From Azospirillum brasilense (GTDB taxonomy: Bacteria; Pseudomonadota; Alphaproteobacteria; Azospirillales; Azospirillaceae): a stretch of DNA of 64,000 nt. The stretch is from positions 94,090 to 158,089 of the forward strand of contig NZ_VITI01000003.1 in NCBI RefSeq assembly GCF_007827795.1. Reading direction: 5' to 3'. Shown here piece after piece: positions 1 through 8,804 of the stretch. The translations under genes and the position numbers were made by a program. The notes under the pieces are model-generated. The model made no database searches and was not told where the DNA came from. It was given only the letters and a program-made list of their open reading frames with translations. Position 1 is the first letter of the stretch. Each line of letters starts with the position of its first letter.

Positions 1-1640
1 CCCGGTACCACTGGTAGCTGAAGCTCCGCCCGTCGCCGTCGGCGTCGCTCCAGGTGCCGTTGGTCGTCGACAGCGCGTTGCCCACCGTCGCCGTGCCGCT
101 CACGCTCGGCACCGCGCTGTTCACCGGCGCGCTGTTGGTGATCGCCGTGTAGGTCGAGGTCGCCGTCTGCGTGCCGCCCTTGCCGTCGTTGGCCGTCACC
201 ACCACCCGCAAGTATTTGTGGGCGTCCGACGTGGTCAGCGTGTGGCTGGAGCTGGTCGCCCCGCTGATCGAGGCGGCGTTGGTGCCGTTGCTGTCGTCGG
301 CCCGGTACCACTGGTAGCTGAAGCTCCGACCGTCGCCGTCGGCGTCGCTCCAGGTGCCGTTGGTCGTCGACAGCGCGTTGCCCACCGTCGCCGTGCCGCT
401 CACGCTCGGCACCGCGCTGTTCACCGGCGCGCTGTTGGTGATCGCCGTGTAGGTCGAGGTCGCCGTCTGCGTGCCGCCACGGCCGTCGTTGGCCGTCACC
501 ACCACCCGCAAGTATTTGTGGGCGTCCGACGTGGTCAGCGTGTGGCTGGAGCTGGTCGCCCCGCTGATCGACGCGGCGTTGGTGCCGTTGCTGTCGTCCG
601 CCCGGTACCATTGGTAGCTGAACGTCCGCCCGTCGCCATCGGCGTCGCTCCAGGTGCCGTTGGTCGTCGACAGCGCGTTGCCCACCGTCGCCGTGCCCGT
701 CACGCTCGGCACCGCGCTGTTCACCGGCAGGCTGTTGGTGATCGCCGTGTAAGCGGAATAGGCGGTCGTCGTGTTGGAGTTGCCGTCGTTGGCGATCACC
801 GCCACGCGCAGGTACTTGTGCGCGTCGGACGTCGTCAGCGTGTAGCTGGCGCTCGTCGCCCCGCTGATCGACGCGGCGTTGGTGCCGTTGCTGTCGTCGG
901 CACGGTACCATTGATAGGTGTAGCTCAGCGAGTCGCCGTCGGGATCGCTCCAGGTGCCGTTCACCCTGGTCAGCACGTTGCCCACCGTCGCCGTGCCCGT
1001 CACCGTCGGAACCACGCTGTTCACCGGCGCGCCATTGCCCGCCGCCGCAACCTGCGACGAGTAAACCGACGTGGCCGACTGCGTGCCGCCCTTCCCATCG
1101 TCGGCCGTCACCACCACACGCAGGTACTTGTTCAGATCACCCGCCGCCAGCGTGTAGCTGGAGCTGGTCGCCCCGCTGATCGAAGCGGCGTTGGTCCCGT
1201 TGCTGTCGTCGGCCCGGTACCACTGGTAGCTGAACGTCCGGTTGTCGCTGTCGGCGTCGCTCCAGGTGCCATCCGTCGTAGTCAGGGCGTTGCCCACCGT
1301 CGCCGTGCCGGTCACGCTCGGCACCGCGCTGTTCACTGGCGCGCTGTTGCTGATCGCGGCGTAGGCGGAGTAAGCGGTCGTTGTGTTGGAGTTGCCGTCG
1401 TTCGCGATCACCGCCACGCGCAGATACTTGTGGGCGTCGGACGTCGTCAGCGTGTAGCTGGAGCTGGTCGCTCCGCTGATCGAGGCGGCGTTGGTCCCGT
1501 TGCTGTCGTCCGCCCGGTACCACTGATAGGTGTAACCCAGCGGGTCGCCGTCCGGATCGCTCCAACTGCCGGTCGCCCCGGTCAGCGCGCTGCCGACCTT
1601 CGCCGTGCCCGACACCGAGGGAATGACGCTGTTCACCGGC
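1..1640 (-). repeat. Tandem 300-bp coding repeats in the giant surface protein
   Basis: At least six units of about 300 bp lie inside the gene. The motif encoding YQWYRADDSNG recurs near 1, 301, 601, 901, 1213 and 1513. Units 1-300 and 301-600 differ at only about seven positions, while the later units diverge more and one carries about 12 extra bases. The period is a whole number of codons, so gain or loss of a unit would keep the frame. The array continues beyond position 1. Confidence 0.92.
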
Positions 1641-4600
1641 GCGCCGTTGGAAGATCCACCCGTCGTCGAGACGGTGACCTTGACCGGCGCACTCATAAGA
1701 TTCCCGGCGCTGTCCTTCGCCACAACATAAAGGTCGTAGTCGGTGCCGGCGGTCAGCCCGCTGATCGATCCGCTGCCGTCAAACGGCGACGACGACGCGC
1801 TGAGGCTGCCGGACTTCAGCGCCCCTCCGCCGCCGGAAGCCGTGCCCGCCTCCACCTCGGCGGCGGTCGGGGCGGTCGCGTTGCGGGGGACCAGGACATA
1901 GTAAATCGTCCCCGCCTCGTTGAGGCTGGCGGACAGGGTGAAGCCGGTGTTGGTGATGCTGGACGTGGCGGCGGCGACGTCGAAGGTCGGCGCCACTTGG
2001 TCCGCCGTGTGGGTGCTGCCGGTGAAGCCCGCAGCGATGTCGTTGTTCGCCGTGTCCTTGATGCCGGTGCCGGTGCTCTTCAAGTTCAGCCCCAGCGTTC
2101 CGGCTCCGGAGATGCCGGTGACCGAAACCGTGTAGACGCCGGCCGACACCTGGGTGACGGTGCCGATCGTGCCGGAGGCGGTCCCGGTCGTCGCCAGCGT
2201 GAAGTCGGAGGCATCCACGCCGGACACATCTTCGCTGAAGGTCACGGTGTAGGTGATCGAGGATGCGTTGGCCGCCGGGGTTCCGGACACCGCGATGCTG
2301 CTGACCGTCGGAGCCGTGGTGTCGCCTGCTGCCACGGAGACCCCAACGAAACCAGGCAAGGAGGTGTTGCCGGTGTCGTCGGTGACGGTGAAGCTGACCA
2401 GCCGAGAGCTGTTGGCGGTGCTTGTCGTGGCGTAGGTGATGTTGGCCATCAGCGCGCTGACCGCCGCCGCGTCGGCGTTGGCGTTGGCGTTGAACGTGAT
2501 GATCAGATCGGCGCCGTTGCCGCCCGCCACCGTTCCGATGATCGTTCCGCCGTAGGTGACGTTGCTGCCGCTCACGCCGATCTGACCGGCGCCGGTGCCC
2601 TGATTGCGGATGCCCAGCACGTCGTTGGCTGTCACGCCGTCGACCGCCACCGTCAGATTGCCGCCGTTGAAGGTGGTGCTGTCGGTGTCGGCGACCGCCG
2701 CAGCCGTCCCCTGGTCGATCACCTGGGCGCCCGACCCGGCCGTGTAGGACAGGGTCTCGCTCGGCTGGACCGACATGACGATGTCGAAGACCAGCTTGTC
2801 TCCGACCGCAACCTCATTGCCGGTCGGCGCGAAGGTGCCCGGCATGTAGAACGAGAAGACCTTGCCGTTGACGCTGCCGACGATCTGGCTTTCGTTCGCG
2901 AAGTTCGCGCTGGATGACGTCAGATTCTTGGTCACCTGCGTGAAGGAACCGAGGCTGCCGTTGGGCCCGTTCTCGAAGGTGAAGCTGAAGGTGAAGTTAC
3001 CGCCTTGCGTGTTGAAGCCATTCGGCGGAACCACGAGGGTGATGCGGGCCGCCGTACCGCTCAGGAACTCCACATCCATATCGAAGCTGGCATAGGCTTG
3101 GTAATCGACTCTCCCAGGCACGCCCACCGGCACCGCGGTCGCGGAGTCGTTGGCGCCACCGGTGAAATCGTCCCCGTTCGTGACGTACATCTTCAGGTCG
3201 ATGATGCTCAGTCCGCTGACGACCGGAGCGGCGGAGGCCTCGTTCACGTCGGTGACCGTCACCGAAATCGTCTGGTCGGTGGTGTTGCCGTTGGCGTCCG
3301 TGGCCCGCACGACGACGACGTAGACGTTGTTGCTGTCCGAATCCGTTGGCGATTCGTAATCCGGTGTGCTGGCGAAGGTCAGCGCCGCGCCGGACAACGA
3401 GAAGCTCGCCTGATCGGCGCCGCCGACCAGGCTGTAGGTGACCGGGCCGTTGTTGTCCGTCGCGGCCAGAGTGACGACCGCCGTCGTGTTCTCCGGAACC
3501 GAAGGCGTGGCGGAGGACGTGAAAACCGGCGCGTCCCGGTCCACCGTGTGGGTGCTGCCGGTGAAGCCCGCAGCGATGTCGTTGTTCGCCGTGTCCTTGA
3601 TGCCGGTGCCGCTGCCCTTGAGGTTCAGCCCCAGCGTGCCGGTGCCGGAGATGCCGGTCACCGAAACCGTGTAGACGCCGGCCGACACCTGGGTGACGGT
3701 CCCGATCGTGCCGGAGGCGGTCCCGGTCGTCGCCAACGTGAAGTCGGCGGCGTCCACGCCGGACACGTCTTCGCTGAAGGTCACGGTGTAGGTGACCGAC
3801 GACGCGGTGGCCACCGGGCTCCCAGACACCGCGATGCTGGAGACGGTCGGCGGCGTGGTGTCGACAACGGTGCCGAGGGTGATGGTGCTGGTCCGCGCGG
3901 TGCTGGTCGTTTCGCCGTCGTTGACGGTGACCGTGGCGGTGCGCGCGCCCGCGGTGAAGCTGCCGGCGGAGTTCTTGTACTGGATCAGACGGATCACAGC
4001 CTGATAGTTCGCCACGGGCGCCGCACCGCTCAGGGTGATCGTGGCTCCGTCGTTGGCGAGCACCGCGATGCCGTAGGTCTTGGCGGTGCTGATATCCGCC
4101 GTGGAGAGGGTCAGCGTTTCGTTTCCGGTATCGACCACACCGCTCAAGGCGACGGTGGCGCCGAGCAGACGGGTGTCGCTGTCGGACTGCGCCACGGTGG
4201 CGCTGGGCGCGATGAGCACGCCGGAACTGGGAGTCCCGCTGCTGACGGACTCGTCGCTTCCACCTCCCGCCCCGTTCAGGTCGACCGACGGCTCGCCCCC
4301 GTTCCAATGCACTTCATAGGCGCCGAGGTCGAGCAAACCGTCGCGGATGCGGTCGATGCCGCGGATGTCGTAGCTGCCGCCGTAGCGGTTCGCGTTGCTG
4401 CTGTCGCCGGCGTTGATGAAGGTCGTCGCGGTCGATGCCGGACGATAGTCGCGCAGGCTCTTAGTGGCGTTGGTGGAGTCGACGAAGATCGCGTTGCCGG
4501 TTATGGCGCCCTGATAATTGTTGCCTTGGTTCAGGGTGACGCTGCCAGAGTTGTAAATGATGGCGTTCGGATCGGCAAAACTCGTCCCGGCAAGGTTGCC

Positions 4601-6223
4601 GGAGTTCCCCGCGATGATCGTGTTGTAAACGTTCAGCGTCCCCGTGCCCGCCGATCCACCGGAATAGACCCCGATGCCCGCCGTCTTGACGCTGGAGGCG
4701 CCGCCATCATTGTTGATGTAGCTGTTGTTGACAATGGTGACGTTGCGTATGTTTACCGTGAAGGCAGCCGTGTTGTGGTATTGCACAATGGTGGAGCCCG
4801 GGTAGAGAGCCGAACTCGAGCCCATGTTCATGACGTAGCTGTTGTCTGCAAACAGACTGTTCTCGATCGTCAGCGTTCCGGTCACCTGCGCTCGAACGAC
4901 CGCGAAGCCCGCCGTACCGGTCACCACACCGGTGTTGTCACGAAAAACCGAGTTCCTGATCGTCAGGGATGTGGCCGCGGTGGTCGTGGCGATGGGGTTG
5001 TTCAGGTTGTTCCTGAAGGTCACGCCATCCACTTCGAGCGACCCGTTCTGCAGCGTCAGTGCGCCCTGCAGGGCGGATGCCGAATAAAAGCGCTCCATGA
5101 TGACGTTCTTGACCGTCATCGTCTTGCCGGACGCATTGAAGAGGATGCCCCGGTAGTCCGCCGACGTGGAAGCGTCGTCGCCGTTGTCGCCGGAGATCGT
5201 GATGTCGGCGATACCGTCGCCGTTCACGTCGCCGTTGATTGTGAAGTTCTGAGCCGACGCCGTCAGGATGGTTGTCGTGACGCCCAGGGAAATCTCGCTG
5301 GACGTCAGCGCCGAGTCGAACTCGATCACGTCCCCGGCGGCCGCGTTCACGATCGCGTGGTTCAACGATCCCGCCGCCGTCCCGGTCGCCGAAGTGACGA
5401 CAACGGTTCCCAGCCGGCCGCTAAAGGTCTCCATGGACGCGCGCGCGAAGGGAACCGCCGCCTCGATGGCCCCGCTTTGCACTTCCAGCGTCCAGTTCTG
5501 GTCGGCGGCGTTGCCGGTCTCGTCGCTGGACACCGCCACGTCGGCTCCGGTGAGCCGATGGATCGTCTGAACGAACTCCTGCCCCGCCTGTCCGGCACCG
5601 ACGTTGCAGGCGTAGAAAAGAATGTCGCCGCCGGGCTTCAGCGCGGCGCCGATCGCTTGGAGATCCTGCGCGCGATTCGCCAGGCCGTCCGCCCAATAGG
5701 CGCGGCCGGCGATGTAGAGATGGCCTTCGTTGCCGTGGCTGACGACCTGGACGGAATCCAGGCCGGACATCCCGGAAAGTGCCTTCGCCATCTGGCCGAG
5801 CGCCTCCTGCTGGGAGTCGAGCAGGATGACCTTGGCGTCGGGTGCGATGTCCTTGAGCAGCGTCTGGTAGTCGGAGACGCTGGTGTCGACGAACACCACC
5901 GAGCGGACCGATCCCTGGATTTCGGCGAGCCGCGCCGTCACCGCCGCAGGTTCGGTGGGTGATGGAGTGGAGGCGGCCGGAACGGTCGACTCCTTGATCG
6001 CCCAATCGGCCAGCTTGTCGGGACCGGCGGCCTTGCCGGCTCCCTGGTCCCCCGGCACGGGCTGATCGGGTTGCTGATGGACCTCGGCGGCCGTGATGGC
6101 GCCCGCCGCATCGAACATGAAGCGCGGTTCGAGAGCCATCGCGAACATCGATGAGGACGGCTTGCGCGCTATGCTGGAACGCCCGTTCACGCCGTTGCCG
6201 TTCGAACCACGCTTGCGCGTCAT
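1..6223 (-). CDS. Giant DUF4347-type repeat surface protein, 3' end beyond the window
   Basis: This frame is open from the ATG at 6223 to the window edge, about 2,074 codons, so the C-terminus is not seen. The start has a GGGAG Shine-Dalgarno a few bases upstream. Near the N-terminus is ALEPRFMFDAAGA, the LEPR-FDAA signature that precedes DUF4347 in large secreted proteins. DUF4347 follows (about residues 75-260, with SHGNEGHLY and LFYACNVG). Then comes a beta-helix region ending in DIRGIDRIRDGLLDLGAYE, typical of choice-of-anchor Q proteins. After that are two Ig-like units (PTVSSIAVSG...), a cadherin-like unit ending VTVTDVNE, and at least six units of about 100 residues containing SYQWYRADDSNGTNAASISG. 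There is no classical Sec signal. By family it is probably a secreted or surface adhesin exported by a type I system, but no exporter is visible here. The function is inferred from architecture. Confidence 0.85.
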   Translation of the reverse strand, partial: MTRKRGSNGNGVNGRSSIARKPSSSMFAMALEPRFMFDAAGAITAAEVHQQPDQPVPGDQGAGKAAGPDKLADWAIKESTVPAASTPSPTEPAAVTARLAEIQGSVRSVVFVDTSVSDYQTLLKDIAPDAKVILLDSQQEALGQMAKALSGMSGLDSVQVVSHGNEGHLYIAGRAYWADGLANRAQDLQAIGAALKPGGDILFYACNVGAGQAGQEFVQTIHRLTGADVAVSSDETGNAADQNWTLEVQSGAIEAAVPFARASMETFSGRLGTVVVTSATGTAAGSLNHAIVNAAAGDVIEFDSALTSSEISLGVTTTILTASAQNFTINGDVNGDGIADITISGDNGDDASTSADYRGILFNASGKTMTVKNVIMERFYSASALQGALTLQNGSLEVDGVTFRNNLNNPIATTTAATSLTIRNSVFRDNTGVVTGTAGFAVVRAQVTGTLTIENSLFADNSYVMNMGSSSALYPGSTIVQYHNTAAFTVNIRNVTIVNNSYINNDGGASSVKTAGIGVYSGGSAGTGTLNVYNTIIAGNSGNLAGTSFADPNAIIYNSGSVTLNQGNNYQGAITGNAIFVDSTNATKSLRDYRPASTATTFINAGDSSNANRYGGSYDIRGIDRIRDGLLDLGAYEVHWNGGEPSVDLNGAGGGSDESVSSGTPSSGVLIAPSATVAQSDSDTRLLGATVALSGVVDTGNETLTLSTADISTAKTYGIAVLANDGATITLSGAAPVANYQAVIRLIQYKNSAGSFTAGARTATVTVNDGETTSTARTSTITLGTVVDTTPPTVSSIAVSGSPVATASSVTYTVTFSEDVSGVDAADFTLATTGTASGTIGTVTQVSAGVYTVSVTGISGTGTLGLNLKGSGTGIKDTANNDIAAGFTGSTHTVDRDAPVFTSSATPSVPENTTAVVTLAATDNNGPVTYSLVGGADQASFSLSGAALTFASTPDYESPTDSDSNNVYVVVVRATDANGNTTDQTISVTVTDVNEASAAPVVSGLSIIDLKMYVTNGDDFTGGANDSATAVPVGVPGRVDYQAYASFDMDVEFLSGTAARITLVVPPNGFNTQGGNFTFSFTFENGPNGSLGSFTQVTKNLTSSSANFANESQIVGSVNGKVFSFYMPGTFAPTGNEVAVGDKLVFDIVMSVQPSETLSYTAGSGAQVIDQGTAAAVADTDSTTFNGGNLTVAVDGVTANDVLGIRNQGTGAGQIGVSGSNVTYGGTIIGTVAGGNGADLIITFNANANADAAAVSALMANITYATTSTANSSRLVSFTVTDDTGNTSLPGFVGVSVAAGDTTAPTVSSIAVSGTPAANASSITYTVTFSEDVSGVDASDFTLATTGTASGTIGTVTQVSAGVYTVSVTGISGAGTLGLNLKSTGTGIKDTANNDIAAGFTGSTHTADQVAPTFDVAAATSSITNTGFTLSASLNEAGTIYYVLVPRNATAPTAAEVEAGTASGGGGALKSGSLSASSSPFDGSGSISGLTAGTDYDLYVVAKDSAGNLMSAPVKVTVSTTGGSSNGAPVNSVIPSVSGTAKVGSALTGATGSWSDPDGDPLGYTYQWYRADDSNGTNAASISGATSSSYTLTTSDAHKYLRVAVIANDGNSNTTTAYSAYAAISNSAPVNSAVPSVTGTATVGNALTTTDGTWSDADSDNRTFSYQWYRADDSNGTNAASISGATSSSYTLAAGDLNKYLRVVVTADDGKGGTQSATSVYSSQVAAAGNGAPVNSVVPTVTGTATVGNVLTRVNGTWSDPDGDSLSYTYQWYRADDSNGTNAASISGATSASYTLTTSDAHKYLRVAVIANDGNSNTTTAYSAYTAITNSLPVNSAVPSVTGTATVGNALSTTNGTWSDADGDGRTFSYQWYRADDSNGTNAASISGATSSSHTLTTSDAHKYLRVVVTANDGRGGTQTATSTYTAITNSAPVNSAVPSVSGTATVGNALSTTNGTWSDADGDGRSFSYQWYRADDSNGTNAASISGATSSSHTLTTSDAHKYLRVVVTANDGKGGTQTATSTYTAITNSAPVNSAVPSVSGTATVGNALSTTNGTWSDADGDGRSFSYQWYR
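2000..2340 (-). repeat. Ig-like coding repeat, copy 1 (second copy at 3539-3879)
   Basis: A segment encoding PTVSSIAVSGTPAANASSIT and the following FSEDVSGVDASDF, GTIGTVTQVSAGVYTV and FTGSTHTADQ motifs is repeated 1,539 bp (513 codons) away, with long runs of identical DNA. It is a duplicated Ig-like module within the giant protein, separate from the 300-bp array. Confidence 0.85.
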
Positions 6224-6634
6224 CGCCAGTCTCCCGCCATACGCAACACCGCCCGACCTTACGCCGAAAGCGGTCACCTAAAAGTGAATAGCCGGCGGGA
6301 GCGTACCACCTTTTCACAATCATTGACAGCGCATCAGTCTATTCAGACGACAAAAGAGGTGCCTGAATTGCGTCGATTCGCGTCATGGAAGAGAATGGCG
6401 TGTCATAATTCGACGCATTTGTTTCTGCACGTCGCGTTGCATTTCATCGCTGAAACGAATGCATATGCTGGTGTGCTTTTCACGCCGAGCTTTCGCTGGC
6501 GGCATGTGCGGTGCGGTGGAGCCAAACATTCGCGTGCAAAAGACCGCGCACCTATGTCACAAGCCCGGCTGAGCGTGCCGGACCACGATTCGGAAGAGGC
6601 GGTCCGGGCGGCCGAGTCAACCGAGGGTTCACAG
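6224..6634. other. 411-bp intergenic region upstream of the giant surface gene
   Basis: Non-coding between the GNAT stop and the start of the giant gene. It is clearly richer in AT than its neighbours between about 6300 and 6480, as expected for the promoter of the minus-strand giant gene. I could not find a convincing -35/-10 pair, terminator or RNA gene. Confidence 0.5.
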
Positions 6635-7204
6635 TCAGGATGCGCCGCCCTGTTGCATCTGGGCCGGCAGAATTTGTGGCGGCAAGTGCTGGATTCCCGG
6701 ATGACCGGGCGGCAGCCAGATCAATTCCAGCGACGGCGACGTCTTTGCCAGAAGATCGAAGCCCAGGCGGTGGTAGAACCAGTGAACGCGTGTGTCCACC
6801 TCGGCCACCGACAAGGTGATCGGAATGCGCATCTGCGCCGCGGTCCCCTGGAAGCTGCGCAGCAGATCGGTGCCGATGCCCTTGCCGCGGGCCAGACGAT
6901 GGATCTCCACCTCCGACACGCGCCAGTCATAGCGCCCCAGATCCATGATGATCCGCCCCACGGGCTGGCCCGTCTTCTCGATGACGAAATCCAGATGTTC
7001 CGGATACCGGCTCTCCTGCCCCAGCCGCCGCGCGCCGTACTGCTGTTCGTAGAGCGTCCGGATGAAGTCGCGGTCGTGGTGCGCCTTGGCCAGCCAGGGG
7101 CGCGCATCCATGAACAGACCCATCAGGAAGTCGTCGTCCGATGGGCGGGGGAAGCGCACCGTCAACCCGCCGAGCAGCGGCAGCGACCCATTCAGAACGG
7201 CCAT
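6635..7204 (-). CDS. GNAT family N-acetyltransferase
   Basis: 189 residues. The acetyl-CoA-binding motif A is visible as RLARGKGIGTDLLRSF (Q/RxxGxG/A type), preceded by the beta-4 strand VSEVEIH and followed by LSVAEVDTRVHWFYHRLGF, the usual GNAT C-terminal segment. The substrate cannot be read from the sequence. It starts at ATG 7204 behind GGAAGGGG. It is divergent from the first tail-collar gene across a 420-bp gap; GNAT genes are often found beside tail-collar/MdpB genes, so it may modify one of those products, but this is inference. Confidence 0.85.
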   Translation of the reverse strand: MAVLNGSLPLLGGLTVRFPRPSDDDFLMGLFMDARPWLAKAHHDRDFIRTLYEQQYGARRLGQESRYPEHLDFVIEKTGQPVGRIIMDLGRYDWRVSEVEIHRLARGKGIGTDLLRSFQGTAAQMRIPITLSVAEVDTRVHWFYHRLGFDLLAKTSPSLELIWLPPGHPGIQHLPPQILPAQMQQGGAS

Positions 7205-7624
7205 CGGTCACACCCCTTCCGGTAGCACAAGCGTGCGCCTTGAATAGCCGAAGATGCGGGCATGACGCAAGAATCGCCGCTGCGGACCATCACGGCGGCG
7301 GGTGCCGTTCGAGTCGTCCGCCTCGGCGTCGGACCGGTGCGGAGCGACCGTAACCGAGGACGACCCAACGCCGCTGGCGACCGATCGGACGCATCGCCCA
7401 CGATCCGACGGCGGCCAAACACATACGAGAATATGCAACCACGGGGTTACAATGCAAAGATAACGATCGGAAAAAGTAACTTTTTGTATCGTCTATTGCC
7501 CAAGACCTAGCCGTTCAGGAGAATATGTCGGTATGCTTTCTATCACATTCGGCGGCGCGGCGCGTCCTTAGGGGGCGCTGGCCAAAGGCCGCCGCAACCG
7601 GTTTCATACACAGGAGGTTTCGCC
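7205..7624. other. 420-bp divergent intergenic region with an A/T palindrome
   Basis: Lies between the minus-strand GNAT gene and the plus-strand tail-collar gene. The half nearest the GNAT gene is GC-rich; 7430-7560 is markedly AT-rich and should hold the promoter for the tail-collar genes. A perfect palindrome with 7-bp arms (AAAAAGT/ACTTTTT, one central base) lies at 7471-7485 and could be an operator. I saw no convincing sigma-70 hexamer pair. A strong AGGAGG ribosome-binding site sits at the right end. Confidence 0.5.
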
Positions 7625-8293
7625 ATGGAAGTTTACCTCGGCCTGGTCATCCCATTCGCCGGCGCTTACGCTCCCCAGTTCACCGCCCAGTGTCTGGGGC
7701 AGCAGATGCAGGTCAGCCAGAACCAGGCCCTGTTCGCCATCACCGGCGCGATGTACGGCGGCAACGGCACCACCAACTTCAACCTGCCGGATCTGCGCGG
7801 CCGCGTCATGATCGGGTCGGGCACCAGCCCCTATCTGAACAACCAGACGATCAACCCGGGGAACAGCGGCGGCGCCGCGAACAACTCCATCACCCTCCAG
7901 AACCTGCCCTTGCACACCCACGCCGCGTCCTTCACGCCGTCGGGCAGCAGCAACAACGCGACGGTCACCGCCGCCGCGGCCATCCCCGTGAGCACCAGCG
8001 TCGGCTCCAGCGCAACCCCGGCGGGCGGCAACAACTATCTCGGCGCGCTCCAGCTCAGCGATCCCGGCATCGGCATCACCATGGACGGCCCCTACAGCTC
8101 CGGCACCGCCCCGAGCGGCTCGGCGCTGATCGGTTCGGCCTCCGGCACCGTCACGATGGGCGGGCTGACGGGGACGGTGAGCGTTTCGGCGGGCGGCGGC
8201 GTCTCCAACCCGACGGCGCTGAACAACATGCAGCCCTATCTAGCCCTGACCATGCTGATCGTCACCAGCGGTATTTTCCCGATGCGCGACTGA
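7625..8293 (+). CDS. Phage tail collar domain protein (MdpB-like), copy 1
   Basis: 222 residues, starting 8 nt after AGGAGG. The tail-collar signature is clear: the N-terminal MEVYLGLVIPFAGAYAPQ, then CLGQQMQVSQNQALFAITGAMYGG, FNLPDLRGRVMIG and LPLHTHAASF. The C-terminal half is low-complexity Gly/Ala/Ser/Thr ending in NNMQPYLALTMLIVTSGIFPMRD, the usual MdpB ending. Homologues are phage short-tail-fibre-like proteins that bacteria encode outside prophages; their role is poorly defined (microcystin-dependent protein B, cell-surface or tail-like). No other phage structural genes are nearby, so this is not a prophage remnant by context. It is a paralogue of the gene at 8805. Confidence 0.9.
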   Translation: MEVYLGLVIPFAGAYAPQFTAQCLGQQMQVSQNQALFAITGAMYGGNGTTNFNLPDLRGRVMIGSGTSPYLNNQTINPGNSGGAANNSITLQNLPLHTHAASFTPSGSSNNATVTAAAAIPVSTSVGSSATPAGGNNYLGALQLSDPGIGITMDGPYSSGTAPSGSALIGSASGTVTMGGLTGTVSVSAGGGVSNPTALNNMQPYLALTMLIVTSGIFPMRD

Positions 8294-8404
8294 TCCGGGA
8301 GCACTCCCCGATCAGTTGAACACCGGATGGACGAATGCGGTGATTTGGCCTCCCATACTCGGAACATCAGCCGTAACTTCAGACCTTTGGACCGGACCTT
8401 TGAG

Positions 8405-8725
8405 ATGACCATCGACATCGCCACCATGTCTCACGAGATGTTCGCCCCCCATCTCGGCCAGATGTTCCGTTTCCTGGCCCCGGAAGACGGGTCCGTGATC
8501 ACGGACGTCGAGTTGACGAAGCTGACGGCGCGTCCGGAATGCACACCGCGCTGGGCGAAGCGCACGTCCTTTTCCGCTCTGTTCGAAACCTACGGGCCCA
8601 GCCAGCTGTGGAACGGCTACTTCCAGATCGACCATCCGACGATGGGACCGCTGGGACCGTTCTACATCGTGCGCGTCATTCCGCGCGACCCCGACCGGGG
8701 CTGTTTCGAACTGATCCTGAACTGA
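8405..8725 (+). CDS. DUF6916-type small protein
   Basis: 106 residues from ATG 8405. An in-frame ATG at 8327 would add 26 residues unlike the family, so I prefer the shorter form, though its ribosome-binding site is weak. The sequence has no signal peptide or membrane segment. MSHEMFAPHLGQMFRF, TARPECTPRWAKRTSFSALF and QIDHPTMGPLGPFYIVRVI match the small family usually found beside tail-collar genes (I recall it as DUF6916). It sits between the two collar genes, with gaps of about 110 and 80 bp, so all three are probably expressed together. Molecular function is unknown. Confidence 0.75.
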   Translation: MTIDIATMSHEMFAPHLGQMFRFLAPEDGSVITDVELTKLTARPECTPRWAKRTSFSALFETYGPSQLWNGYFQIDHPTMGPLGPFYIVRVIPRDPDRGCFELILN

Positions 8726-8804
8726 GTCCGGCCGCCACGCTCCATTCCGCGGCATCACCGCGCACCGTCCGTCCCAGCGCATCGAATCCACCGGAGATTT
8801 CGCC

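Noticed and set aside
1-1640. CRISPR array
   Set aside because: The 300-bp units are contiguous coding repeats with no spacers.
218-5962. Long Arg/Gly-rich and His/Val-rich frames on the plus strand inside the giant surface gene
   Set aside because: They are shadow frames: their repeats mirror the true minus-strand protein, and they have no domain pattern or ribosome-binding sites.
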